From NCBI GenBank assembly GCA_949317995.1, contig OX439046.1, forward strand, positions 75,702,786 to 75,766,785: a DNA stretch of 64,000 bases. The letters run 5' to 3'. The translations under genes were made by a program, and so were the position numbers. Source of the stretch: Acholoe squamosa (Eukaryota; Annelida; Polychaeta; Phyllodocida; Polynoidae). Shown here piece after piece: positions 11,044 through 22,069 of this stretch (the stretch's first letter is position 1; each line of letters starts with the position of its first letter). The notes beneath the pieces were generated by a model, which did not search any database, had not been told where the DNA came from, and was given only the letters and a program-made list of their open reading frames with translations.

Positions 11044-12517
11044 TCATTTATCTACTGTGTCCTCCGATGTTACAGCGTTAGAAAACACAGAAGATGCTTG
11101 TTCAAAACGAAAAACTCCTTCACGTGTCATTCTGAAAAGCTGCAACTCGTAGTCCAGAAAGTTCAATTTCTTCAACATTTCAGTCAGCAAAACTTTGCTC
11201 TCTGGACTTAGATTCATACCTTCCGAGGCCAACGGGCAGGTAGGAAAATGTCTGAAATGCTCCACGGCATTGTCATCACTTTCTTACCATGTGTGTATAG
11301 TGACTCTACATTGGTAGTATTGAACAAGGTCCTTACCTCCGATTTAAAAGAATCCGTGGGCGGCGAGTTTCTCTGTGAAAGGACGGAGTTTATTCCACAT
11401 AATTGTGTCGAAAGTGTTGAGTCTCCTTGATAAATCGACGAAACGTACGTACCTGACCATTCTCTCAGGTAGGTAGGTAGGTAACGTGGTGCGAGCAGTG
11501 ACGACGGTGGGAGTAGCTATGTCGAGTGTGGATGTATCAGTGGTAGGCGAGGTGGTAAATGAGACAGCAGAGACGTGATGTAAGTGGTTCATATAGATGT
11601 GCTTAATCCCCTTTTAAGCTGCATACTCTCCATCTCCACCACCACGTTCCTTTGTAGCCACTTAAGATGGGATTCCAGTGGTGCACACCTCCGACTCCTT
11701 TACATAAGTCACCATGCCCTTCCACAATTACTCTCCACGTATCATCTCTTTTTCTTTGTTTTCAAAGTGAAGCAATATATATCTGGCCACGTCAAACCTC
11801 CGCATGTCATCCATCAGCACTCAAATGAGCTGATGATGTGTACTGTCGGGTTTACCTTGCCACATTTTCAATACTTTGAAGGCGTGGAGAGACATATCTT
11901 GTTCTGTTTGTTGAGCAATGCTATTTAGCTTTTCAGACGTCAAGCCTAAATACGTCCCCATATCTTTCCACTCCCTAAATAGAGATTCAGACATGGTGAC
12001 AAAGTACCTCTCCATTAAAAACTGGTTGGGGTTGTTGTAATCCAATTTGTACGTCTTGAAAAAGCTCTGCGACTGAAGTAACAGATCTTGTTGATGAACA
12101 CTCATGTAGGTATGGTGGAGTTCTCCCCATCTGGCATGAGCTGTAGTTTTAGACATATCCTGCACCGTCTTGATAACGACCATCGCCTGCAAAAGCTCAT
12201 AGGGGATGTCCAAGTAGATTCCCAATTTCTTCCAAGATCCAATTAACAGTTTTCCTATATCATGAAGCAAACGATCGTTATATGAAAATTTCATTTCACA
12301 CTGCATCCTGTATACTCAATCCACATACATCAGAGTCAGATAGGGAGGGGTTATTTTCAAGACTCATCTCATCTGCAAAAACTTCAGAAATCACTTGATG
12401 AAGGTTGGTAGAGGAGTAGGTAGGCAGGCAGCCGGCGGGTAGGTGGTGCTGGTGATGGTAAAGGCAGTGGCGGTAGGCGCGGAAGTCGTAGTGGTCAGCA
12501 GTGATATATCCTTCCAA
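11044..12517 (-). pseudogene. Polinton minus-strand region with death-fold-like blocks
   Basis: This leftward-reading region lies next to the left TIR. The best-preserved stretch (11,821-12,306) encodes two related blocks, SWKKLGIYLDIPYELLQAM and EWKDMGTYLGLTSEKLNSI. Each has a Trp followed by a basic or acidic pair, Leu or Met-Gly, then a L-x-(I/L)-(P/T) turn and a Leu-rich helix. The second block continues into A..VLKMWQ. That pattern (W..LG..LGI....I......A....W) resembles the death-domain fold of apoptosis and innate immune adaptors. The rest of the region encodes short frames of unknown function. A TATA-like CTATATAAAG (minus strand, about 12,532-12,541) lies just upstream. Seen: the two repeated blocks. 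Inferred: the death-domain assignment and a role in blunting host cell death. The region is broken. Confidence 0.42.
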
Positions 12518-12524
12518 GAGAAAT

Positions 12525-13370
12525 TGGGGTGCTTTATATAGGGTGATCTAAGCCTATTTCCAGATGGATACTTACCACCACCTTTTCCTTTCTGTGTCGC
12601 GTCTTATCAGCATGAGCCTTTTAACATCAAACAGGAGGAAAGGCACTGTGACAAGTGTATTTGGTGAAGATTAGGGGTGATTGCTTTCATTCTGTGTAGC
12701 GACTTATATTTTAGACATAAAACAGGTTGAAAGGTATTGTGATAACTGATGGGATTAAAGGTAGTTAAAACTGTGATAATTAGTGTAATCCACTTTACAG
12801 GTGTGAGGGAGGCTCGCTCATTAAGGTATTACGAGATTCTTTAATTTTTACTTCTCCCTTTGTTAACAGGGGGTGCGTAATTGCTACCGACTAGTCTTTG
12901 AAGTTTTCAAATCTTATTTAGATGAACTTTCATCTGGATCCTCCTATGGTTTGGTTTACCTGTGGAGGGCAGGTGAAATTTATAGATTTATAGACACCCT
13001 ACCGAACGAGGATCTCTTTGATTATAGGATTAGAGCTCTTTTCTAAAAAGCTATCAAAAAACGACTTTGATCTTGCTGGAACTTTTTTTTCCACCTACCC
13101 TTTAATGATCTAAGAATGGAGTGAAGTTTTTATCCGGATTCTCCTATTGTTTATTTCCCCTGTGGAGGACAGGTGAAATTTGGATTTAGAGGACTCCTAC
13201 TGAGCGAGGGTCTCTTCTGTTGTTACTACAGGATTAATCCTCTTTTCTAAGAAGAGACGTCAAAGCCACCTTTCATCTATTCAAACTGCACTAAGTGACT
13301 TATCTCCAGAGGCGTATATAAGGGAGGAAAAAAAATTTCATTCACTCACACTCTCTTTGCAACCCTCACC
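12525..13370. promoter_or_regulatory. Divergent promoter region inside the Polinton
   Basis: This 0.8-kb gap separates the minus-strand and plus-strand gene regions. A minus-strand TATA-like box lies at about 12,532-12,541. A plus-strand TATA box (TATATAAG, about 13,315) lies about 55 bp before an ATG at 13,371. The spacer holds two diverged direct duplications. One is about 110 bp apart (12,590-12,760). The other is about 210 bp apart (12,925-13,280), with repeated words such as TGTGGAGG.CAGGTGAAATTT and CTCTTTTCTAA. This is typical of compact viral or Polinton layouts with divergent transcription. Confidence 0.5.
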
Positions 13371-14966
13371 ATGAGTAGAAGACCATCTTAGCTATAGCTC
13401 TCAAGGAAGACTAGAAGGACCAACAAGACTTCATTGTCTTCTCCTGCTGCTGAAGATGTTACTACTGCAGTTGCTCCTGCTTACAACCCACATGGTGTAA
13501 CGGGTGGTGTTGGTGTTACTGCTGCTGCTGCTGATGGTGCTGGTGGTGGTGGTGCTGGTGCTCCTCCTACTGCTGCTACAACTGCTGCTGCTGGTGCTGC
13601 TGCTAATGCTGGTGCTACTGCTGGTGCTACTGCTGGTGCTGGTACTGCTGCTGCTACTGCTGCTGATAATGTCGGAGCTGCTGTTGATGGTGGGTCTTAT
13701 ACATCTCCTTACTGGACAACTATGTTTTATACCCCCGTTGCTGCTGCTGCTCCTGCTGCTGCTGCTGCTGATGCTGCTACTACTGTTGATGCTGATGCTA
13801 ATGCTGATGCTAATGCTGATGCTAATGCTGAAGAAGTCCGTGCTGGTACAACTACAGCTGACGTAGACACACACGATTGCACTCATACTGCTTATTTGGA
13901 GACCCGCCACTTGGTAGAAACAGGGGAAGAGGAGGAGGAGGAGCAGGAAGAGTTGACTTCTCCAGTGGTTGCTCAAAAATCATCCGATCTACTCACCTCC
14001 GCTATCGTGAAGTCTCTAAGAACCATCAGCTTCTGCTATCCACCAGGGGACACCGACATTGAGCAGAGTCGGAGCGAGTTTTTTCTTACCTCTCATACTT
14101 ACTCGCCCTCCACAACCACGAATGACGGTATGTGGCTATCCTCTTCTCAAAAGTCCCGAGATACCGACGCAAGCGTTGCTCCTGTTGCTGGTTCTGCTGT
14201 TGATTCAGCTCACACTGATGGTGCTTCTGTTCTTACTTTGAAACCCTCTACGGGTATCAAGAGGAGTTTTACCAAGAGTGGTGACTTGGCGTCCAAGAAG
14301 AGAAAAGCACTAGCTAAATGTGAACCGCCTACACCTTTCACAGTCCCCAGATTGGAGTTCTTCATCGACAGTTTGAAGCTGGAGATCTGGCTCGACGGGG
14401 TTAGAATCTCCAAAGAACGCTACAGTGCCGTAAAGTGCACCTCAACGCCCACCAGAAAAGTAAACTTCACCACTGACACACTCCTCAAGCTAATAGCGAC
14501 TGTCAATGACATCCAAGAGGAGGTATGGATACACGACAGAGCAGTTTCCCAAGGACTACCACTGCATGAACCTTTAGATTTAAGTAGTGTAAAGCTGCTT
14601 AAAGTTGCTTACATCTGCACTTAAAGTTGCTTAAAGTCCCTTAATGGCCATAGTTTTGCAGCTTTAAACTCCGCCTTTAAGCAACTTTGAATGCAGATTT
14701 TAGCAACTTTAAGCAGCTTTACACTGCTTAAATCTGAAGGTTCATGCAGTGTACCCAATTACAACACATGGTTCGTCGCCCTGGATCAGGAAAGCGTGCT
14801 GTATGTTGCTGTCAGCTATTACAAGGGTAAGAACATCATCCAATTGCGCAGGTACGAAGGACCCCAGAAAACTCCTACACAGGACGATGTGACGCTTTCA
14901 ACCAAGGGACTGAAAGAACTGGGTGACAAAAAAGAGATTATTCTTGAATTTCTCGATAAAATTTGA
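13371..14966 (+). pseudogene. Polinton alanine-rich / PC4-like region
   Basis: The first part is an alanine-rich, GCT-repeat-coded low-complexity stretch (about 13,440-13,850), then an acidic Glu run and a basic KRSFTKSGDLASKKRK stretch that could be a nuclear localisation signal. Next comes a compact module (about 14,340-14,560) containing LEIWLDGVRISKERY. Beyond the inserted MITE is another module (about 14,755-14,966) with VLYVAVSYYKG, LRRYEG and DDVTLSTKGLKEL. Both modules have the strand-strand-strand-helix look of PC4/p15 single-strand-DNA-binding coactivators (hydrophobic-R-x-Y, then a G/K turn, then a T-L-S-x-x-G-L helix start). Such proteins bind DNA in the nucleus. The PC4 likeness is by eye. 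The region is broken, partly by the MITE. Confidence 0.4.
14560..14751. mobile_element. 192-bp CACTG-type foldback MITE nested in the Polinton
   Basis: This is a near-perfect inverted repeat with arms of about 77 bp around a core of about 38 bp. It starts CACTGCATGAACC and ends GGTTCATGCAGTG, and is flanked by TAC on both sides (14,557-14,559 and 14,752-14,754). CACTG ends with a 3-bp target duplication fit the EnSpm/CACTA group. It has no coding capacity. It inserted into the Polinton's PC4-like region, so it is younger than the Polinton insertion or moved with a related copy. Confidence 0.8.
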
Positions 14967-15097
14967 CTGAGACGTGTGTGAGCTAGTGCTGACATATGTT
15001 TTAAATGACGTGAACGTAGATGTATATACTCTGTGTAGGTATGTTGCATATATAGGTGTACAGGTAAATAGATAGATAGAAAGAAAAAATAGCTAGT

Positions 15098-15128
15098 TAG
15101 ATAGATAGATAGATAGATAGATAGGTAG
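15098..15128. repeat. (GATA)n microsatellite
   Basis: About seven TAGA/GATA units lie between the PC4-like region and the polymerase remains, inside the Polinton. Confidence 0.85.
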
Positions 15129-15189
15129 ATAAATGAAAAATATTGAAAAAAAAAATCTCTCTTCATATATAAGTCACTCAGTGAAAATG

Positions 15190-18100
15190 GATCATCATAT
15201 CTGTGAAAAGTGTTTCAAAAAATTTAAAAGGGTGTACAATTACGGCAGACACGTGGGTAGGGTGATTCCTAAATTTTGTCCTCTATGTGGCGAAGGAAAT
15301 TGCAAACACTTCAAAAATGTTGCTTCAGTTCGATTCCACTGCAAAACCTGAAACTTTCCAGGTTTGATCATCAGCGACTTACCCACGTTAGAGAACTTGT
15401 TCGACATACAAATAGCAGTTTACACCACCCGTAAAGTGAGGGGTCAGAACATGAAAAACCTCATCAGGCCACCTTCCAAAACATTGACCACCCGAGGTAA
15501 AGTCAACCTACACCTGTCCGTGACGAATGGTTTGCACGTGTCCATCGTTACGGATTCCAATGAATACGCTGGCATCTACAAATGTCCCGAGTGTAAGTCA
15601 ACGTTCATGACTAAGTTCTTACTGTAAAGACACAGGAACCAACTTTGACCCTTGCAGACAAGTCGCCTTGAAATACCTAGGTGGAATCTACCAAAATTCG
15701 AGAACGGTTTTCGAAGCACTAGCAGATTTTTCCATTTTTCCTCCTGATGGAAATTCAAAAATGTACCCTTACAAAATTACCTTCAATTTCGAAGCTTTCT
15801 TCAGACCGCCCAAAGAACCATCGACCGAACATGTGTCAGTCCTGTGGGAACACATCCCTCTGTCGGCTAGCGTCACATCCGACTCTCCAGGTCGCGATGG
15901 TCCCATCTGCTTCGTGAGACAATCCGACACAGATTCAGACCCCTTGTTGGATAGAGTTTTGAATTACATAAACAACACCGCCAAGAACTTTACCGGCCGA
16001 CATTAGCGAAGTTAGATGAGAGGATAGCTGAAGCTCTCCACCTAGAGGAGGCATTCAGTCCTCCCGGCATCGACTTCAATGAAACTTGGACAAGGCACCC
16101 TTTGGTTGAACTGAAGAAGAGACTTTTGAGGTTTCAACTCGGGGAGTTATGAATTAAATCTGATCAAAGTACAGTTTCACTCGTTCTTCTCCTCCAATGA
16201 GCGAGAGAACGAGAAATTCATAAAGAGAAGTAACCTATACTTGTCAATTTACACTCGACACATTGTTTTCTTGGACGTAGTAGACTATTTGGCACCTGGA
16301 TATAACTTCGCGAATTATCTACTTTATCCAGAAATCAGTACAAAGGACACTTTCCTTACGAATGGATGACATCTACCAGGAAACTGGAAAATAGAACACT
16401 ACCACCAAGATGTCTGAATCTGACTATGCCGAATATAAAAAAAGTTTGGTCCGAACAGAACATGAAATTTTTCAGAGATTACTTGATCCATACACAAACA
16501 AAGACGTGAAACCCTTCATAGAGGCACTGAATACTCACGCTAAATTTTTTAGGGAGCGCAACATTGACATGTTCAAAGACGGCATCTCCCTAACGGGTTT
16601 GACTTTACGGTTCCTTTTTCAAACCACAGAGACCCTGTTCATGACCTTCCACCAGTTGGACTCCCACCTCCACTCTCTGATCAAAAAAAATCTGGTCGGG
16701 GGACCTTCCATGATCTTCCATAGATTTCATGAGAAGGGAACCACCCTGATAAAGGAACACAAGTATGGCGAAGAAGCGAGAACGTGCGCTGCATGAGCGA
16801 AGCACACTGCACAGGTTATTACCTGGTGAGATGACCCTAGATCGAGTTCAAACCGAACATTAGGCAAAGACACTCTAAGAGCACTTTAGAGTGGTTGCGC
16901 TATGTGGAGCACGCCCACTGCTTGAAACTTCGCCACACTTTCAACGGGGGAAGGTATCCAAGGTTGTTGAAAATTTCGCGTAGACAGTTTTCACCTGCCC
17001 TCTAACACCGTTTTCACGGGTGTTGGTTCCATGCTCACGAGTGCAAACCGCTGCGCAGATATCCGCGTGGTTCAGACAGGGACGAGAAACGTGACAGAAC
17101 AGCTAGAGTAAGTGCTTACTTAAAAGCTCTAGGTCACAAGTTGATCATCGTATGGGAGTGTGAATGGAGAAAGATGAAACACCAGCTACTTGAAAGCAGC
17201 TCGAAATCCCATGACAGAGAGTGACATCATATCCTCTGTGAAAGACGGGAAAATGTTCATTTTGATTTAGGTGGACGTTACTGCTCCTCCTCACCTACGT
17301 GAATACTCCGCAGAAATGACTCCTGTTCTCAAGAACGTGACCATTTCAAAATCCGACATAGGACCTCACATGACAGACTTTGCGAACAACGAAAACCTGA
17401 TGAACGCTCCTCAGAGATCCTTGATAGAAAGTTACCACGGAAAAAGATTCTCTTGGGAACACCTCTTCTTAAGTGGTATTTGGATCATAGCTTAATAGTC
17501 ACCGAAGTGTACCTGTTCATAGAATACTTTCCTAGAAGTCCCTTCGCCGGTTGCACAGACGAAGTTATCACCGCGCGAAGATGTGGTGATGTAAATGTGA
17601 ACGAGAAAATTCTGTCAGACTGTTACAAGTTGATGGGAAACAGCACATACGGTAAAACAATTTGCAACAAAGAAAAACACACCACTGTGAAATACACTAG
17701 AGGTCAAACCTTTGAATAATTTGTGGCGGTTCAAAAAGGGTACAGAGTTGAGCACAGATCTCTTTGAAGTCGAACTGCAACCGAAAACAGTCAGGAACAA
17801 TCTTCCTATTCAAATAGGATTCATGGTATACCAGTACGCCAAGTTGAAAATGTAAGAATTCACGTTCGACTTTTTGGATAAATTTATCGATAGACGCGAT
17901 TACCCTCTTTGTCAAATGGACACTGACAGTCTTTACATGGCTCTCAGCAGCGAATCGTTGGACCAACTCGTGAAACCAGACATGAGAGAATTGTACTTTA
18001 GAGAGAAACGAAACTGGATTCCAACAGCGGTGTGCGATGACCACTTAGCGCTTTTCTTAAAGATAAAAACCCAAGGCGTCAAAGAATGGATCCCCCTCGC

Positions 18101-18370
18101 TTGTTGTCAGAAACGATACATTCACGATCAGAGAACTGCGGGTCTTTTCAAATCCGAGTGGGAGGGCGATGGAATTCTAAGTCTCAACTCCAAGACTTAC
18201 ATTTGCTACGATAAAGACTCGATAGGTGAAAGAAAATCAAAGAAATGGAGTGTGAAGGGTGTCATAAAAAGACAAAATGTTCAAGAACCCAAAGACTTCT
18301 TGGATGTTCTTTTGAAACGAAAAACTATCCGCGCTGTTAATACAAATTTTAAAGTAATAGAAAACTGAGA
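15190..18370 (+). pseudogene. Polinton protein-primed DNA polymerase B remains
   Basis: This is the strongest coding signal in the window. It begins with a CxxC/H zinc-finger-like segment (HICEKCFKKFKR, then CPLCGEGNC). Next comes the exonuclease-side signature of Polinton polymerases, including NLHLSVTNGLHVSIVTD, a YPYKITFNFEAFF stretch, VVDYLAPGYNFANYL and FPYEWM. DMFKDGISLTGLTL and the LIIVWECEW stretch follow. Then come KLMGNSTYGKT (polymerase motif B) and QMDTDSLYMAL (motif C, with the catalytic DTD). The enzyme is a family B, protein-primed DNA polymerase that replicates the linear element from its TIRs. The order and spacing of the motifs match the family, whose members usually run about 1,000-1,200 residues. 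The gene is plainly inactive, with several breaks. Confidence 0.9.
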
Positions 18371-18451
18371 AGTATCATGTCCACACAAACTAAATGGAGT
18401 ACTTGGTATAGCGCCTCAGTGGATTTCACTTGTAATATCAATGAGTTGTGA

Positions 18452-18655
18452 ATGGGAGATATGGCTTACACCTATCCTTCATTTCAAGAGGGTACTTGCT
18501 CCAAAGTTGTACACCAAGATTACACCATATACAGTCTGAATCATGACAAACAAAAGTTGAATGTGTACATCTCAATGTGTGGGTTCTGTCAGGTACCTCT
18601 CCGATATTCGTCTATATTATGTAGAGAGTGTGAATTTGCATTTAGCAACTTGTAA
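18452..18655 (+). pseudogene. Short Polinton frame of unknown function
   Basis: A 67-codon frame lies between the polymerase remains and the right TIR. It contains two Cys pairs (CGFCQ and CREC), which could form a small zinc-binding knuckle. It may be part of the polymerase C-terminal region or a separate small gene. I do not recognise it. Confidence 0.3.
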
Positions 18656-18694
18656 ATAATAAAGTGTAAATGTAAATGAAATAAATTTGTTTGT

Positions 18695-19416
18695 TAAGTT
18701 TTTTTATTCTTACTAAACCTGCCCCTCCCCAAATATTTCCTTTTTTTTCTTTTTCTTTCAGCTTTTCAGCTTGCCTTTTTTTATTTATATTAAAAATATC
18801 TCACTATAGTCACACCCTCATCTACATAATAAACCACACCTCTTTATGCTAATAAGGTCACGTAACAACTTGCTTGCTTGCTGCATACAGCTGACTGACG
18901 GTATGACGTGTGGACAGCCAACTAACCAATCAGAGGGCTCCATTTTTTTTTGGCAAAATTTTTTTAAAAAATAAGAGTCACGTCACCAAATTTTTCAAAT
19001 TTCCCACGAACATGACAACCTCTGATTGGTCCATTAAAATTAGGGTCATGTGACCTTATTTGCATAATAGAGGTCACATGACCTAAACAGCCAGCCAATC
19101 AGAGGGTGCCATTTTGGCGGCACACCACAGGGGGTTTGGGTCACATGACCATTTTTGAATTTCCCACCAAAAGGGAGGGTGCTGATTGGCCCATTTTGGC
19201 GCCACACCACAGGGGGTCTAGGTCACGTGACCCCACATTTGAATTTCCCGCCAAAAGGGAGGCCTCTGATTGGCTGCATCTCCAGTGAGTAATATCCTTA
19301 GATTAGCTAAAGTCCCGTTCTGATACATACTATACTACTGTCCTGAAAAGGGGTAGGTACACCCTTTCCTTTTGGCCCGGGCCCCCTCCTGTTCTAAATC
19401 CTTGATCCGCCACTGC
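18695..19416 (-). repeat. Right terminal inverted repeat of the Polinton
   Basis: This is the reverse complement of the left TIR. It keeps five CCAAT/ATTGG boxes (18,926, 19,025, 19,095, 19,185 and 19,268), GGTCATGTGACC (19,044), GGTCACGTGACC (19,221) and the E2F-like TTCCCGCCAAAA (19,245). An octamer ATTTGCAT lies at 19,058. The outermost 80-100 bp are more diverged between the two TIRs than the inner part, except for the terminal AGTGGCGGAT, which is conserved. Confidence 0.9.
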
Positions 19417-20543
19417 TTAAAAAGGCAATGGCTGTTGTCTTGGTGAAGATCTCAAACCATGTGGTGCTAGTTTGGATTCTAGTCTGTATGCTGTAAAGCA
19501 GCACGTACGTAGTCTGTGTTATATACCCGCCTATAGTCCCTACACACTCTACTACACCACTGATAGGCTAAATGATGATTTATATACTGCTCATGTTGGA
19601 GGCAAGTTGGTGTAAAACAGAGATAGTAGGGGCTCATATGGCTGAGAGCAATACAGAGAAAGAGGGGGGGAGGGTAAGAAGGTAGCAGTGAAAGGCAGGG
19701 GATAGGGTTCATACTCCACGTCTGTTTTAACAAATAATCATTTCCTCCTCTCAATGCTAGGCAAATATCCATGTCCACTGACAGAGAACAAAGAACAACG
19801 CATGGCAAAGAGATGGCCCGCCCATTAGGACAGGGAGTAGGATAGGGTAAGTAGAAAAGGGACTATTGAGATATATGCAGGTGGAGAGTAGAATGAGAGA
19901 GAGAGAGAGTGAGAGCGAGAGAGACAGAGACAGAGAGACAGACAGAGACAGAGACAGACAGACAGAAGAGAGACATACAGAGACAGCGAGACTGAAATGA
20001 AGAGATACAAACTAGTAGTCAGGCAGGTGAATGAAGAAGTAAGGAGGCAGGCAGAGAGGCAATGGGGAGGCTGACAAGTGGTAAGGAAGGAATTCAGGGA
20101 AGGAAAAAAGGCTGGTAGTAGGAGGTAGTGAGAGGCACGCGGGGGTGAGGCGAAGGGGATGGGGAGACGGGGAAGAACTGAAGGGGTCATTGTGGTAAAA
20201 AAAAAAAACATGAACAAAAGTAGCTGGGTAGTTGAGAGGGTTAATGCAGGTTAACATAAAAAAAAAGACAACCAATGAAATGGCTGTGAAAAAGGGATAT
20301 TATCAATATCAGGATCACTCTCCTCGCAGAATCAGTCCACTGCTAAACCATAGAAATGATGCCTGAATCTGCTGGAAGACTGGAAACAAAAAGAAAGCCA
20401 TTTCCTTCCACTGTCAGAGGAGTAACAACCGGAATTGGCATGTGTTTCACTGAATATGTTCCCCTACTACAAAAGCACCAACTTCCGGTTCCAGAGTGCT
20501 GGTTTTTGCCCTTTGCTGAAATGCCACAGCCAAAGGCGCAGTA

Positions 20544-20596
20544 GAGGGGGAGGGGAGATGTGGGGGTGGGGTGGGGGGTGGGAGGTAGGGGAGGTG
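20544..20596 (+). other. G-quadruplex-prone G tract
   Basis: Runs of 3-6 G are separated by one to five bases (GGGGGAGGGGAGATGTGGGG and onward). Confidence 0.75.
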
Positions 20597-20916
20597 GTTT
20601 AGAGCAAGTGCCTGGTTCTTGCTATTCCAATGTTCTTTAGATCAGAGAGGAGCAAAGCATTCACTCGTGTGCATTCAATTTGTTTCATTCTTGAAAAAGA
20701 TCTCAAGAGGACCCTTGTGACTTTATTTTGTATGTTGATGTGTTTGAGAGGAGGACGTCTAGATGGGTTTGAAGAGGACCTACTTTTGACTGCTTTTGAA
20801 CATACCCTTGAAGCAACTACATATAAGTAATGATTTGCTTTATCTAAGCTTTGTAGCACACTTAGGACAACTTTGTAATAAGTGACGCCTGCAAGTGAAA
20901 CAACTAAGGATGTTTC

Positions 20917-20957
20917 CTCTCTCTCCCTCCCTCTCGCTCACTCTCTCTCTCTCTCTC

Positions 20958-20995
<38 letters not shown>
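20917..20995. repeat. (CT)n microsatellite
   Basis: This is an almost pure TCTC tract with a few CCCT and CACT interruptions. Confidence 0.95.
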
Positions 20996-20996
<1 letters not shown>

Positions 20997-21259
20997 CATA
21001 TATTCCAGCGCCCTATTTGACCCTTTCCGGGTCACAAAATATTATGTTCATGAACATTAATCTCTTTGAAGTATTTCCATCTTGATAATAGAAGGATGAA
21101 AAGTGGGCACTAAATTCTCCAATGCCTCATATAGATTATAACCCAACTGATTCAATAAAGTCCCTTAAAGAAAAACCCTTCTGTATTTTCATGATAGCCT
21201 ATTTTGATGGTCTTTATGTCAAATAAAAAGATACTGGCATAACTTTTGAAATATATGTT

Positions 21260-21588
21260 ACTATAGAGTGGGGCAGCAGGTCTATCTGATGCAGCTGATG
21301 ACGTCACGATTGACAAAATGCATTACTTTTTTGTATGCATCACACTGTTAGGGTACACCCATATGCTGTTTGTAGATTTTTGTGATGAATGATTTGTTAT
21401 TCAACAAATATCAATAAATAACCAAATAGAAGGTCTCTGTGCAATACCATTACCCTGTGTCCTTTACTATTCTTAAGAAATCATACTTTGTAACACCCTC
21501 CATGTATAAACAATGCAGCACCTGATGCATTTTGGCAATCGTGACGTCATCAGATGCATCAGATAAACCTGCTGCTCTCCTCTATAGT
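21260..21588. mobile_element. 329-bp foldback MITE with ACTATAGAG ends
   Basis: The left arm (from ACTATAGAG at 21,260) carries GGGCAGCAGGT, then ATCTGATGCA, TGATGACGTCACGATTG and CAAAATGCAT. The same words recur inverted in the right arm, which ends CTCTATAGT at 21,588. Arms of about 65-70 bp pair with few mismatches around a 190-bp core that is non-coding. Each arm carries a TGACGTCA palindrome. I could not fix a target duplication. The 43-bp tandem array starts directly at its right end. Confidence 0.75.
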
Positions 21589-22069
21589 GAACAAGTAATC
21601 AATGGATAATTCATGACGCGTGTGTGTTAGTGAACAAGTAATCGATGGATAATTCATGACGAGTGTGTGTTAGTGAACAAGTAATCGATGGATAATTCAT
21701 GACGAGTGTGTGTTAGTGAACAAGTAATCGATGGATAATTCATGACGAGTGTGTGTTAGTGAACAAGTAATCAATGGATAATTCATGACGAGTGTGTGTT
21801 AGTGAACAAGTAACCAATGGATAATTCATGACGAGTGTGTGTTAGTGAACAAGTAATCAATGGATAATTCATGACGAGTGTGTGTTAGTGAACAAGTAAT
21901 CAATGGATAACTCATGACGAGTGTGTGTTAGTGAACAAGTAACCAATGGATAACTCATGACGAGTGTGTGTTAGTGAACAAGTAACCAATGGATAATTCA
22001 TGACGAGTGTGTGTTAGTGAACAAGTAACCAATGGATAACTCATGATGAGTGTGTGTTAGTGAAGGATA
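21588..22069. repeat. 43-bp tandem array, about 11 units
   Basis: The unit reads GTGAACAAGTAATC.ATGG, ATAATTCATGACGAG, then TGTGTGTTA. Differences between units are single bases (CGATGG, CAATGG; AATTCAT, AACTCAT). The unit matches the left arm of the hairpin at 22,026-22,143, so the array looks like amplification of one hairpin arm. Confidence 0.95.

Larger units (their letters stand above)
9996..19416. mobile_element. Broken Polinton/Maverick-type element (9.4 kb)
   Basis: The element is bounded by long terminal inverted repeats that begin (C)AGTGGCGGAT. It is flanked by TTAAAA on both sides (9,990-9,995 and 19,417-19,422), fitting the 6-bp target duplication of Polintons. Parts seen, left to right: left TIR; a minus-strand region with two death-fold-like blocks (11,044-12,517); a divergent promoter region; a plus-strand alanine-rich/PC4-like region (13,371-14,966) holding a MITE; protein-primed DNA polymerase B remains (15,190-18,370); a short frame of unknown kind; right TIR. 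I see no retrovirus-like integrase, capsid, protease or packaging ATPase, and the length is well under the usual 15-20 kb. It is broken, with roughly ten or more breaks. TIRs differ by about 7% over a 245-bp stretch aligned by eye, suggesting a moderately old insertion. Confidence 0.88.
19423..21259. other. Non-genic stretch with simple repeats
   Basis: I recognise no gene. Contents are a purine-rich GA tract (19,888-20,010), a G-quadruplex-prone tract (20,544-20,596) and a CT tract (about 20,917-20,995). The open frames over the GA and CT tracts are low-complexity artefacts. Confidence 0.55.

Noticed and set aside
13431-13976. Ser-rich minus-strand and Leu-rich plus-strand frames over the alanine-coding stretch
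   Set aside because: They are shadows of a GCT trinucleotide-rich stretch.
9367-20010. Purine tracts on both sides of the Polinton as part of the element
   Set aside because: They lie outside the TIRs and the TTAAAA duplication and are common simple sequence; placement looks coincidental.
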